Source: an uncultured Clostridia bacterium
GTDB taxonomy: Bacteria; Bacillota; Clostridia; Oscillospirales; Oscillospiraceae
Assembly: GCA_947177005.1 (NCBI GenBank)
Contig: CAMWSZ010000224.1
Coordinates: 1 to 5,695, forward strand
Reading direction: 5' to 3'
DNA length: 5,695 nt
The notes beneath the pieces were generated by a model. The model did not search any database. It was given only the letters and a program-made list of their open reading frames with translations, and had not been told where the DNA came from. The position numbers were made by a program, and so were the translations under genes. Of the stretch, positions 1-5,695 are shown piece after piece; within the stretch, counting starts at the first letter, position 1; each line of letters begins with the position of its first letter.

Positions 1-28
1 CCTCTACTCATTTTTCCATAATAAAGGC

Positions 29-57
29 ATTGTACCATACTCCGCCACATTATTCAA
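29..57 (-). promoter_or_regulatory. possible sigma-A promoter reading leftward out of the window
   Basis: On the minus strand there is a -35-like TTGAAT (plus 52-57), a 17-base spacer and a -10-like TACAAT (plus 29-34). A TGG just before the -10 fits an extended -10. Spacing and -10 are good; the -35 matches four of six consensus bases. Any gene it drives lies beyond the left edge, since only about 25 bases remain and no start codon with a ribosome binding site is visible in them. AT-rich DNA produces such matches by chance, so this is a moderate to weak call. Confidence 0.35.
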
Positions 58-81
58 CAAATTTTTACATTTTTCCTTAAG

Positions 82-99
82 ACTTGAGAGTTGAAAGTT
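82..99 (+). repeat. left 18-bp terminal inverted repeat
   Basis: The sequence begins ACTTGAGAG and ends AAAGTT, and it is a perfect reverse complement of 332-349. Outside it the flanks diverge within a base or two, which suggests that the homology ends at an element boundary. Confidence 0.8.
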
Positions 100-331
100 T
101 TTTTGCAAATTTTAGCGAAAAAGTTCTGAGAATACAGCAAACCGGCTATTTTAGAATCCGACTACTGGTGCGGTTCCCATTAAATTGGCTATATAGGCTT
201 CTAAGCGGCTCGGTTCTGATGCTTTTAAATACCCCAATCATTGACCTTGATCGCACTCGAACTTTAAGCCGGGTTTGAAACTGCACATTTTAGCCTGTTT
301 TCGGAACTTTTCAGAAAATTCCGCTTGAGAG

Positions 332-349
332 AACTTTCAACTCTCAAGT
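332..349 (-). repeat. right 18-bp terminal inverted repeat
   Basis: This is the perfect reverse complement of 82-99. On the plus strand it can be read in the transposase frame as part of R-T-F-N-S-Q-V, just before the N-terminal transposase residues. It is therefore unclear whether it belongs to the transposase gene or to a separate inserted element. Confidence 0.8.
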
Positions 350-374
350 TAACCAGTATGGAGCGGAGCGTGCC

Positions 375-1515
375 ATGAATGAATTGCGTCGGATTGGAGA
401 GGAATACAGCGTTGCCCCCGTTGTGGTTATGGAATCCACTTCTCACTACCAGCTCATCCTGCATCAATTCTTCCAAATGGCTGGCCTTGAGGTGATTGTA
501 GTCAACCCGATTCAAAGTGGGGCACTGAAAAATATCAATGTCCGCAAGGTAAAAAATGATAAAGTAGATGCCTACAAAATTGCAATGCTCTACCGTCTGA
601 AGGTATTGCGTACTTCCCAAGTTCCAGCGGACAGTTTGAGGGGACTGCGGCTGTTGTGCCGTCAGAGGGCCGAATTAACAGGAGATGTCACGCGCTACAA
701 AAATCGACTTACAGCATACTTTAGATCAGGTCTTTCCAGGGTATGACAAGGCATTTTCGGATGTAGGTGGTGTAGCCTCTCGTGCCGTGTTGACAGAATG
801 TCCAACACCTCAGGATCTTTTGTTAAAGAGCGAGGACGAACTGGTTGGATTGATTCGCACAGCTAGTCGGCGTGGTCTGGCGTTCTGCTACAAAAAGGCT
901 ACAAAGCTCCATATGGTTGCCGAAGAAGCTGTCAAACTTGGCATCTCCGCTCCTGGCAACGCCGCAGTGATTACCACGGTGTTAGAGGTACTGGAGACGT
1001 TGCTTCAGAATATCCAGCGAATCGAACAAAACATGAAAGATCTGGCCAGGCAAGAAACATATATCCAACAAAACCTTGCCCTTTTGCAGACCATTCCAGG
1101 AATCGGATTCAAATCGGCTCTTGTCATCCTCTCCGAGATTGGAGACTTTTCACTGTTCCATAAGCCCAAGCAGTTGGCCGCATATTTTGGTCTCGACCCT
1201 AGTGAACGGCAATCTGGTAAGTTTTGCGGCTCTAAAAATAAAATGTCCAAACGAAGTTCATCTCAAGTCCGTGCGACACTTCATATGGCTGCTGTGAACT
1301 CAGTGATCGTTCAGGCAAAACGCCCAGTGCGCAATCCTGTTCTTGCTGCCTACTACGAAGAAAAATGTAAATCAAGGCCGTGCAAGGTGGCCATGTGCGC
1401 CGTAATGAGGAAAATCTCCAATATCATCTTCGCCGTCCTCCGTGATCAGAAGTCCTTTGAACTGCGTCAGCCACAGGAGCACGCCCAACGTTTAGGCGTA
1501 TTGTCTGCTACCTGA
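375..1515 (+). pseudogene. IS110-family transposase, N-terminally truncated and frameshifted
   Basis: The product would be a DEDD-type transposase/recombinase that cuts and rejoins DNA guided by a bridge RNA. Two overlapping frames (375-746 and 685-1515) together form one protein. Frame one carries the RuvC-like half: the catalytic Glu in MESTSHY (E20), then NPIQ and RKVKNDKVDA with D62 and D65. Frame two continues as LDQVFPGYDK, a coiled-coil-like helix, the TIPGIG motif (its residues 136-141) and a serine-rich KRSSSQVR segment (about 190-196), where the family places its catalytic Ser. The frames join if one extra T at about 720 is ignored. The first catalytic Asp (usually in a GID-like motif near the N-terminus) is absent. 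The frame is open upstream only to 294 and no such motif is found there. With the shift repaired, about 379 residues remain, against roughly 330-430 for intact family members. The gene is most likely dead. A programmed +1 shift at TTT AGA is conceivable but would not restore the missing N-terminus. Confidence 0.9.
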
Positions 1516-1784
1516 TTCGTAGGTCAGCTCTGTATGCTACTTCAGTGGTTGAGACGGATGCCGTTCCACGTGATTTACGACTTTGCTTAACTGGTCGGAC
1601 TAGTCAAGACACTTGCACAGAGTAGGCAGAGATATCCGCATTGTTAGGGAACACATTAGGGTGTATGGGTGACCGATTGTGCTAAAGCTCGAAGAATTAG
1701 CTTTCTTCGTCTGTGTGGTCGAGGTAATACTATACTCTGCTTAGATAAAGACCATTCTGGGCGAAACTGCAGGAGTATTCGATG
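1516..1784. other. non-coding right flank of the IS110 remnant with several hairpins
   Basis: These 269 bases lie between the transposase stop and the Nudix stop and contain no supported gene. They do contain structure: a stem-loop at 1586-1608 (about eight pairs, one mismatch, loop TCGGA), and a 7-bp stem at 1690-1709 (CGAAGAA/TTCTTCG) that competes with AAAGCT/AGCTTT (1684-1689 with 1699-1704) and GCTAA/TTAGC (1681-1685 with 1697-1701). None is followed by a good T-run on either strand, so they do not look like classic terminators. In IS1111-type members of the IS110 family the bridge RNA is encoded on this side. Such an RNA here is possible but not demonstrated. Confidence 0.4.
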
Positions 1785-2432
1785 TCAAACATGCGCATCT
1801 AATAAGCTGTACGCAGATAGTGTGAAGCCATCGTTCAGCTTGCCAGACCTCATCCACTGTTTCAATTCTTCATGAGACAACCTGATAACATCGGAGATGC
1901 CCTCATACCCTTCATTGATAGAGAAGTCCTCCACTATGCAGGAAAAAACGTTGACTTTATCACCGCACAACCCGCTGTCTGCGACACAGGTTCCAAGAAA
2001 CACCGCCTCAGAAACCCGCGCTGAAAGCTCCTCCTCCAGTTCCTTGCGGACGTTATCCGCCGCTGAGACACCCTCCTCGCCAAAGCCGCGCGGAAAAGCA
2101 TACTGATAATCCCGCAAAGCGTGGCGATACTGCTTAAGCAGCAGGAAGCCGTCATGATACTGGGGAATAACAACGACCGCCCCCTTTTTTACAGTAGGCA
2201 ATATGCGCTCGTAGGCAAAGTATTTTCCTTCCCGCTCATAAACGAGATCAACGACCATCAAGTGGTACGGACTGCTGTAAACAACGCCAATGGTACGCCC
2301 CGTTTTTTCCTGGAATTCTTCCACCACCGTTGGGTCGGTTACAATGTGGATACTGCCGGTATCCGCAAAAGCTTCCGGGCGGTCTTGGATTAAAGAGAGA
2401 TATTGATTCCATTCCGTCCCCAATTTGTCCAT
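1785..2432 (-). CDS. Nudix hydrolase, ADP-ribose pyrophosphatase-like, degenerate box
   Basis: The 215-residue protein has a central Nudix domain from about residue 84 (GAVVVIPQY). It carries the KQYR and FPRGFGEEG landmarks of the ADP-sugar pyrophosphatase branch, then KELEEE, and a LGTCVADSGLCGDKV segment after the box. Against the G-x5-E-x7-R-E-U-x-E-E-x-G-U consensus, G116, E131, E134 and E135 are kept. The first Glu is V122, Arg is K130 and the second Gly is S137. The metal-binding glutamates are therefore present and hydrolysis of a nucleoside diphosphate-linked substrate is plausible; the substrate is unknown. The N-terminal ~80 residues look like the small first domain seen in this branch. 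ATG at 2432 is preceded by GAGGGAG, and the gene starts 16 nt after the 563-aa gene ends, so it is the third operon gene. It ends close to the IS110 remnant but looks full length. Confidence 0.88.
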   Translation of the reverse strand: MDKLGTEWNQYLSLIQDRPEAFADTGSIHIVTDPTVVEEFQEKTGRTIGVVYSSPYHLMVVDLVYEREGKYFAYERILPTVKKGAVVVIPQYHDGFLLLKQYRHALRDYQYAFPRGFGEEGVSAADNVRKELEEELSARVSEAVFLGTCVADSGLCGDKVNVFSCIVEDFSINEGYEGISDVIRLSHEELKQWMRSGKLNDGFTLSAYSLLDAHV

Positions 2433-2448
2433 GTACTCCCTCGCTTTC

Positions 2449-4140
2449 TTACAATGCGCCGCCGTTCAGAGGATTACAAACGGGGGCTAGCAACGTATCA
2501 AACGACCTATCATCACCGGCCTCTTTGTCGAAGCGCAGCCGCAAGACGGCCATATTTTCTTGCGAGGATGTATCTTGTCCTGCGCATAGGATACATACTT
2601 CATTGCCCTCTGAGCTAGCCGCAAAGCTGCCTCCACCGATGAAGTAACACGGGTATCGGTAAATTTTGGAAAGAATGGCTCTAATATTATTGTCACATGT
2701 GCCTGCCCTGTCCCAAGGGCCAATGTACTCTGGCGTTGCGCTTTCTTTAGAGGACGTGCCTGTAATCTTCAGGGCCAACTGATCAAGATAATGCTTCAAG
2801 CACACTTCGACGTGATTTATATCACATTTTGGGAACTTCTTATAAGCGGACATCCATACATCAAAAGATGCCTTCAGGTCAGCTTCATGGTCTTTCAGCT
2901 GTATCACAAAGTCGTTCCACGACAGATCAGCAAGATTGTTGACCCATTCCTGCGAGATAACAATAGTCTGCATCTTTGTCGTTCTGTCGATCTGGTCAAA
3001 CACCTTTGTATAATCGCAGAGGTCAAGGAACTGACAGCCGTGCTGTTCAGCAAGCGTCTTGTTATAGCGGTCGTTCACCAGCTGGCGGAAATCCCGAAAA
3101 CACTTCTGCACAAGCTCTTTTTGGGGGGACTGATTGTTCAGACGCTCCAGTTCATCCAGAGCAGTCGTGATTTTACTGCGATTGCCGATGCCGCGGTTCA
3201 GTTCATCCCTGATTCTGCAAAAGTACCGCTCCGCGACAGGATTATCGTTCATTCCGCTCTTTGCCTGAACCAGTAAATCGTCCATCGTATCACGGTAGTT
3301 GTAGCCCGGGGTGCTCGGAAACGACTGAGCAATGTATTCGTCCAGTCGGTAAGTGCCGGGGTGCCATGTCCCATCGCCGCAGGGACTTCCCCATCTATTT
3401 GCGCGATCCTTGATATCAAAAACCTTTCTAAGCTCTCCCGTATACTCTACCCAATTCTCGGCTATGCTGCTCTCTGGTCCCGCATAGTACCGTAGCTGCT
3501 TCGTCATGTACTCAATATAGCTTTCCAAGTTTTGCTCATTCTTTTTAGGCTTGTGGACTTCTTCCGTTGTTCCCGCAAGATCGAATTTCCGTGAGCTGAA
3601 CATATCAATGTATTTTTTCCCTAGCGCCTTGCTCAATGTGTCAGCTACACCGTCTGAATTGAGAATATCTTCTAGAATTTTCCAATTCTGCTTGTTATAT
3701 TCCGTCAGATACGATTCAGAGTAATCATTACTCAGCTCGAAGACGGCCTTTGCCAGATCGTCATGCTCCACAGAGCTGAATTGGAACTGCTTACAGAACG
3801 TTTTAAATGCAACTTGGTCAAGATTGGGAGCCCCATCCCCGCTTCTGCACTTGACGGCGATGGAGAACGGCGGCGTCTTTCCCTCGTTGCTTTCCTGAAA
3901 GGAAACCATCAGTTTCTTAAAAGCCTCAAATTCCTCTTTGTCCGCCGCCAGCCAGTGAAAATACAGGCCGTCGAAGAACTGGGCATCCGTGAAGACGAGC
4001 TGCCCGGTCAACAGAAGCTCCAGCCGCATGGTGGCTGTGTAGCTCCGGTAGTTCCTGAGCCGGTCGCCGTTAAGTAGCACGGCGCGCTGTTTCGTACTAT
4101 CATATTTGCCGCTCAGCAGTCCATTCAATGTCTCAGACAT
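2449..4140 (-). CDS. unrecognised 563-aa protein, second gene of the operon
   Basis: I do not recognise the family. The protein is soluble-looking, with no signal peptide or membrane segment, and is rich in charged and aromatic residues. The most distinctive stretch is near the N-terminus (about 40-64), with LLLTGQLVFTDAQFFDGLYF. A Gly/Cys/Trp-rich patch in the middle contains RWGSPCGDGTWHPGTY, and the C-terminal region contains YIGPWDRAGTC and YFIGGGSFA followed by a strand-rich tail (VCILCAG, MAVLRLRF). I see no Walker, nuclease, kinase or helix-turn-helix motif. ATG at 4140 overlaps the end of the DUF2971-like gene by 8 nt, with GGAG nine bases upstream. Such overlap suggests translational coupling and a linked function. 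Its long, uninterrupted frame and tight packing make it a confident gene of unknown role; partner protein, effector or sensor are all possible. Confidence 0.9.
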   Translation of the reverse strand: MSETLNGLLSGKYDSTKQRAVLLNGDRLRNYRSYTATMRLELLLTGQLVFTDAQFFDGLYFHWLAADKEEFEAFKKLMVSFQESNEGKTPPFSIAVKCRSGDGAPNLDQVAFKTFCKQFQFSSVEHDDLAKAVFELSNDYSESYLTEYNKQNWKILEDILNSDGVADTLSKALGKKYIDMFSSRKFDLAGTTEEVHKPKKNEQNLESYIEYMTKQLRYYAGPESSIAENWVEYTGELRKVFDIKDRANRWGSPCGDGTWHPGTYRLDEYIAQSFPSTPGYNYRDTMDDLLVQAKSGMNDNPVAERYFCRIRDELNRGIGNRSKITTALDELERLNNQSPQKELVQKCFRDFRQLVNDRYNKTLAEQHGCQFLDLCDYTKVFDQIDRTTKMQTIVISQEWVNNLADLSWNDFVIQLKDHEADLKASFDVWMSAYKKFPKCDINHVEVCLKHYLDQLALKITGTSSKESATPEYIGPWDRAGTCDNNIRAILSKIYRYPCYFIGGGSFAASSEGNEVCILCAGQDTSSQENMAVLRLRFDKEAGDDRSFDTLLAPVCNPLNGGAL

Positions 4141-5161
4141 GATTGCTCACTCCAATCTCATCCAGTTTAAATACCAGAAATCCGCTGTCTCGGTATTCTT
4201 CATCCTCTGTCATTTTCATATTAAACCAGAATTCAAAAAAATCTTTGATCCCACTCACCCCAAGCTTTTGAAACCAGCTGTCATTTTTGATGGCAATGTA
4301 CTCGATTAGACTGGAGAGGCGGACGGGGATACGTATGTTGTTTGGCGGGGTGTCATGGCACAATTTTTGATCAAATTTTTCGTACTCTGTTTCTATTTGC
4401 TTCATAAGGTCCGCTACATTGGTTCCAGTACGGATGATCTTCAGTTGCTCCGCTTTCACTAATAACAATTCTTTTGTCTTATCCTGGTTATCCTCACTGT
4501 TATATATAAGATCCTCAGGCAACTCTTTTTCCACACATACCCGAAACTCGTTGTCCATCTTGAACTGAAGCCCTTTCAAAAAGACCGGAGCATAGACTTG
4601 TGCCGGTTCAAACAATTCTTCGTCCCACATATTCTTTTGCGGGACATATTGGACGTTGGCGCAAACAATATTGCGGATCTTATTTTTGTTCTCAGTATCA
4701 AGGTTATACTTTTCCTGGCCCTCGCATAACTGTTTCCGTAGCGTACCGACTTTTGTACCAATCGCAATGCCGCTGTTGCCCCGTGCATAAATCTTGAAAA
4801 CGACGTCAGAGAGATCTGGGGAGCTATACCAGCAGGAAATAAACAGCCTCTTCTCAAACTCGTTGTACGCTTCTTGGAGTTTGGTATTGGCAGCCTCCTT
4901 GGTACCTTCCTTGAGGACTTTATCCGTCAAATGCTGCTTACTGAAATCCCGGAGCTTCATTTCATCGTAGTCGCTGTATTCGCCGTAGGCTTTCATGTAG
5001 AGCAGGCTATCTCGTATCAGCCATGTAAAACGCTCAAATGTCATCTGCTGCCACACAAGATCATCATCATTGGCCATCGGTCGGAGATAGTCCTGCAACT
5101 TGCGCCGCATGTTATCATGAAGCAGAGTTGCTGCGGAGATACAACGGGCTTTTCTTTCCAT
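4133..5161 (-). CDS. DUF2971-like protein, first gene of the operon
   Basis: The 342-residue protein has the layout of DUF2971-type proteins, whose biochemical function is not established to my knowledge. Around residues 40-65 it has TFERFTWLIRDSLLYMKAY, resembling the F..LL....LYF opening of the family. The conserved core follows as ISCWYSSPD (about 108-116), FKIYARGNSGIAIGT (122-136), a VQYVP strand (170-174) and FLKGLQFKMDNEFRVCV (194-210), matching the family's W..Y....GIAI and FEHE.E.R patterns. The tail is extra and may contact a partner. The start is the ATG at 5161 because GGGAGGG stands seven bases before it. The frame is open upstream to a TTG at 5203, which has no comparable ribosome binding site. 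It shares 8 nt with the next gene. Family membership is inferred from motifs by eye. Confidence 0.8.
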   Translation of the reverse strand: MERKARCISAATLLHDNMRRKLQDYLRPMANDDDLVWQQMTFERFTWLIRDSLLYMKAYGEYSDYDEMKLRDFSKQHLTDKVLKEGTKEAANTKLQEAYNEFEKRLFISCWYSSPDLSDVVFKIYARGNSGIAIGTKVGTLRKQLCEGQEKYNLDTENKNKIRNIVCANVQYVPQKNMWDEELFEPAQVYAPVFLKGLQFKMDNEFRVCVEKELPEDLIYNSEDNQDKTKELLLVKAEQLKIIRTGTNVADLMKQIETEYEKFDQKLCHDTPPNNIRIPVRLSSLIEYIAIKNDSWFQKLGVSGIKDFFEFWFNMKMTEDEEYRDSGFLVFKLDEIGVSNHV

Positions 5162-5172
5162 ATAGGGTCCCT
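5162..5172 (-). promoter_or_regulatory. ribosome binding site that sets the DUF2971-like start
   Basis: On the minus strand GGGAGGG lies seven bases before the ATG at 5161. It favours this start over the in-frame TTG at 5203 and ATG at 5179, neither of which has such a site. Confidence 0.6.
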
Positions 5173-5256
5173 CCCTCATGTGATTTAGTAACTTTTTCAA
5201 CAATATGCCATTTTCCAGGCAAGGTAGACATAACCAAATTGGACTCCATGTGTTTT

Positions 5257-5284
5257 ATTTTACTCAATATAGGAGGAATGTCAA
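5257..5284 (-). promoter_or_regulatory. sigma-A promoter of the three-gene operon
   Basis: On the minus strand a perfect TTGACA (plus 5279-5284) is followed after 16 bases by TAAAAT (plus 5257-5262), which matches five of six -10 consensus bases. Transcription would begin near 5250, giving a leader of about 90 nt before the DUF2971-like ATG. No other good promoter or terminator was seen between the three genes, so this one probably serves all of them. It lies downstream of the small peptide gene, so the operon could be expressed from this promoter alone or by read-through from the peptide promoter. Confidence 0.7.
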
Positions 5285-5291
5285 GATATTT

Positions 5292-5301
5292 TTTGATCAA
5301 A
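5292..5301. promoter_or_regulatory. palindrome TTTGATCAAA upstream of the operon -35
   Basis: A perfect 10-bp palindrome sits seven bases upstream of the operon's TTGACA and inside the end of the small peptide gene. Its position would suit an activator or repressor site. No regulator is encoded in the window, and short AT-rich palindromes also arise by chance. Confidence 0.25.
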
Positions 5302-5309
5302 CATACTGT

Positions 5310-5405
5310 CTAGATTGCAGACGTTCCCTGACCGAATCTAAATGAATATATCAGTCCAGCTAGTACCGCTAATGACAGTTGCCCAAGGAATTCCTTTATA
5401 TTCAC
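5310..5405 (-). CDS. 31-aa hydrophobic small peptide gene upstream of the operon
   Basis: The gene starts at GTG (5405), six bases after AAGGAGG, the strongest ribosome binding site in the window, and ends at TAG (5310-5312). The peptide begins MNIKEFLGQLSLAVLAGLIY and ends SFRFGQGTSAI: a short charged start, a hydrophobic or amphipathic helix of about 15-18 residues, then a small polar tail. It could insert in or lie on the membrane. It resembles type I toxin-like or leader peptides in general build only, and I recognise no family. It has no Cys, unlike AgrD-type thiolactone precursors. A perfect TATAAT lies upstream at plus 5442-5447. It reads in the same direction as the operon, whose promoter lies just after it. 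The gene call rests on the ribosome binding site, the promoter and the sensible composition; length alone would not support it. Confidence 0.5.
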   Translation of the reverse strand: MNIKEFLGQLSLAVLAGLIYSFRFGQGTSAI

Positions 5406-5441
5406 CTTCTCCCTCCTTAATTTTTCTGCCTATCATTCCCG

Positions 5442-5447
5442 ATTATA
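5442..5447 (-). promoter_or_regulatory. TATAAT -10 box upstream of the small peptide gene
   Basis: On the minus strand there is a perfect TATAAT about 37 bases before the GTG start. The region 16-18 bases further upstream holds only a weak -35 (TGAGCA or ATGAGC, three of six matches). The promoter may therefore be weak or activator-dependent. Confidence 0.45.
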
Positions 5448-5485
5448 GGTTTGCCACTACACTTGCTCATACGACAACATATATT

Positions 5486-5525
5486 TATAGCGCCGTCCTA
5501 AGCCTATGCTCTTGGCGGTGCTATA
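5486..5525 (+). terminator. strong 12-bp stem-loop, possible terminator or structured RNA
   Basis: TATAGCGCCGTC (5486-5497) pairs with GGCGGTGCTATA (5514-5525) through 12 consecutive pairs on the plus strand, two of them G-U. On the minus strand those two become A-C mismatches, so plus-strand RNA folds better. The loop has secondary pairing (AAG/CTT). What follows on the plus strand is AAAAATTTGTATTTTT, which is not an ideal U-tract, so intrinsic termination is plausible but not assured. No plus-strand gene ends here; the hairpin may be a remnant or part of the region upstream of the small peptide promoter. Confidence 0.4.
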
Positions 5526-5695
5526 AAAATTTGTATTTTTGAAATTTCTGCTTGACTTTTCTTAGCTGGTCTAGTTTACCAGTTTACTTGTTTAGCGGAA
5601 AAGTTCAGGCAGAAGAACATTGACACCGTCTCTCAACATATTCACTAAACAGAAATTGCGAGTCCCATCACAAAACATGACATGGACTTAACATC

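Larger units (their letters stand above)
82..349. mobile_element. 268-bp MITE-like segment with perfect 18-bp terminal inverted repeats
   Basis: The ends are exact inverted copies of 18 bases (82-99 and 332-349). Inward from them an imperfect match continues for some tens of bases, for example GAAAAAGTTC at about 117-126 against the complement of GGAACTTTTC at 303-312. No convincing protein is encoded inside. This is the architecture of a non-autonomous transposon. TTAA occurs at both edges (77-80 and 349-352), but the two ends are not symmetric with respect to it, so no clean target duplication can be stated. The right end abuts the broken N-terminus of the IS110 transposase. The transposase frame stays open leftward to 294, through the right repeat, so an alternative is an inverted duplication of transposase sequence. 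The parent family was not recognised. Confidence 0.5.
350..1784 (+). mobile_element. IS110-family insertion sequence remnant (ends not determined)
   Basis: This stretch contains the degraded IS110-family transposase and the non-coding DNA between it and the stop codon of the convergent Nudix gene. IS110-family elements use a DEDD/Ser transposase and an element-encoded bridge RNA from a non-coding end. They often lack conspicuous terminal repeats and target duplications, so boundaries cannot be read from one copy. The left limit is set where the transposase becomes recognisable and the right limit at the next gene; both are approximations. The element appears inactive. Confidence 0.55.
5406..5695. 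other. intergenic right edge with no supported gene
   Basis: Apart from the -10 box of the small peptide gene and the stem-loop at 5486-5525, this AT-rich stretch has only weak structure. There is a short inverted repeat CTGGT/ACCAG around 5564-5580 and an imperfect AGTCC(C)AT/ATGGACT hairpin at 5661-5688. A minus-strand frame of about 30 codons ends at 5592 and has a faint tyrosine-recombinase look. It is too short and too uncertain to annotate as a gene. Confidence 0.5.

Noticed and set aside
84..278. 64-codon plus-strand open frame inside the inverted-repeat segment
   Set aside because: It has no ribosome binding site, starts inside a terminal repeat, and its Leu/Arg-rich composition is typical of chance frames. 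It does not show the missing transposase N-terminus.
264..620. 118-codon minus-strand frame opposite the transposase
   Set aside because: It lies antisense to clear transposase motifs and crosses the inverted repeat boundary, so it is a shadow of the coding strand.
1690..1709. Hairpin downstream of the Nudix gene as an intrinsic terminator
   Set aside because: The stem is only seven pairs and is followed by AGCTTTAGC on the minus strand instead of a T-run.
1669..1875. 68-codon plus-strand frame spanning the IS flank and the Nudix 3' end
   Set aside because: It overlaps the convincing Nudix coding sequence on the other strand, with no ribosome binding site or recognisable domain.
2791..3276. 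161-codon plus-strand frame opposite the 563-aa gene
   Set aside because: It is long, but it lies wholly antisense inside a confident operon gene, has no promoter or ribosome binding site, and its composition mirrors the opposite strand.
5115..5249. Minus-strand frame starting near the operon transcription start and overlapping the DUF2971-like start
   Set aside because: It has no ribosome binding site and overlaps the better-supported DUF2971-like gene out of frame. Its sequence (GKWHIVEKV...) looks protein-like but is too short to support.
1..5695. CRISPR array, tRNA or rRNA
   Set aside because: No regularly spaced repeats, cloverleaf-like pattern or rRNA-like sequence was seen on either strand.

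Overview
The window looks like an accessory region of a Bacillota genome, probably Clostridia. The reasons are AT-rich intergenic DNA around moderate-GC genes, strong purine-rich ribosome binding sites, consensus-like sigma-A promoters, and an IS110-family transposase with clostridial-looking motifs (MESTSHY, RKVKNDKVDA). The organism call is an inference; there is no rRNA or tRNA to anchor it.

The left third (about 1-1784) is mobile-element debris. A possible leftward promoter lies at 29-57. A 268-bp segment (82-349) is bounded by perfect 18-bp inverted repeats and looks like a non-autonomous element. A plus-strand IS110-family transposase pseudogene follows (375-1515). It lacks the N-terminal segment with the first catalytic Asp and carries a one-base frame change near 720. 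About 270 bp of non-coding DNA with several hairpins (1516-1784) follows it and may be the IS right end.

The middle and right (1785-5161) hold one tight minus-strand operon. In transcription order it contains a DUF2971-like protein (342 aa), an unrecognised 563-aa protein whose start overlaps it by 8 nt, and a Nudix hydrolase (215 aa) 16 nt further on. A good promoter (TTGACA-16-TAAAAT, 5257-5284) precedes the first gene. Upstream is a 31-codon hydrophobic peptide gene (5310-5405, minus) with a very strong ribosome binding site and its own TATAAT box. The far right end is non-coding apart from a stem-loop at 5486-5525 and a short, doubtful recombinase-like fragment.

The co-transcribed DUF2971/unknown/Nudix set, with a small hydrophobic peptide gene in front and mobile debris beside it, is the best candidate for an undescribed system. 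Its layout resembles an accessory or defence cassette, but nothing in the sequence proves that role.
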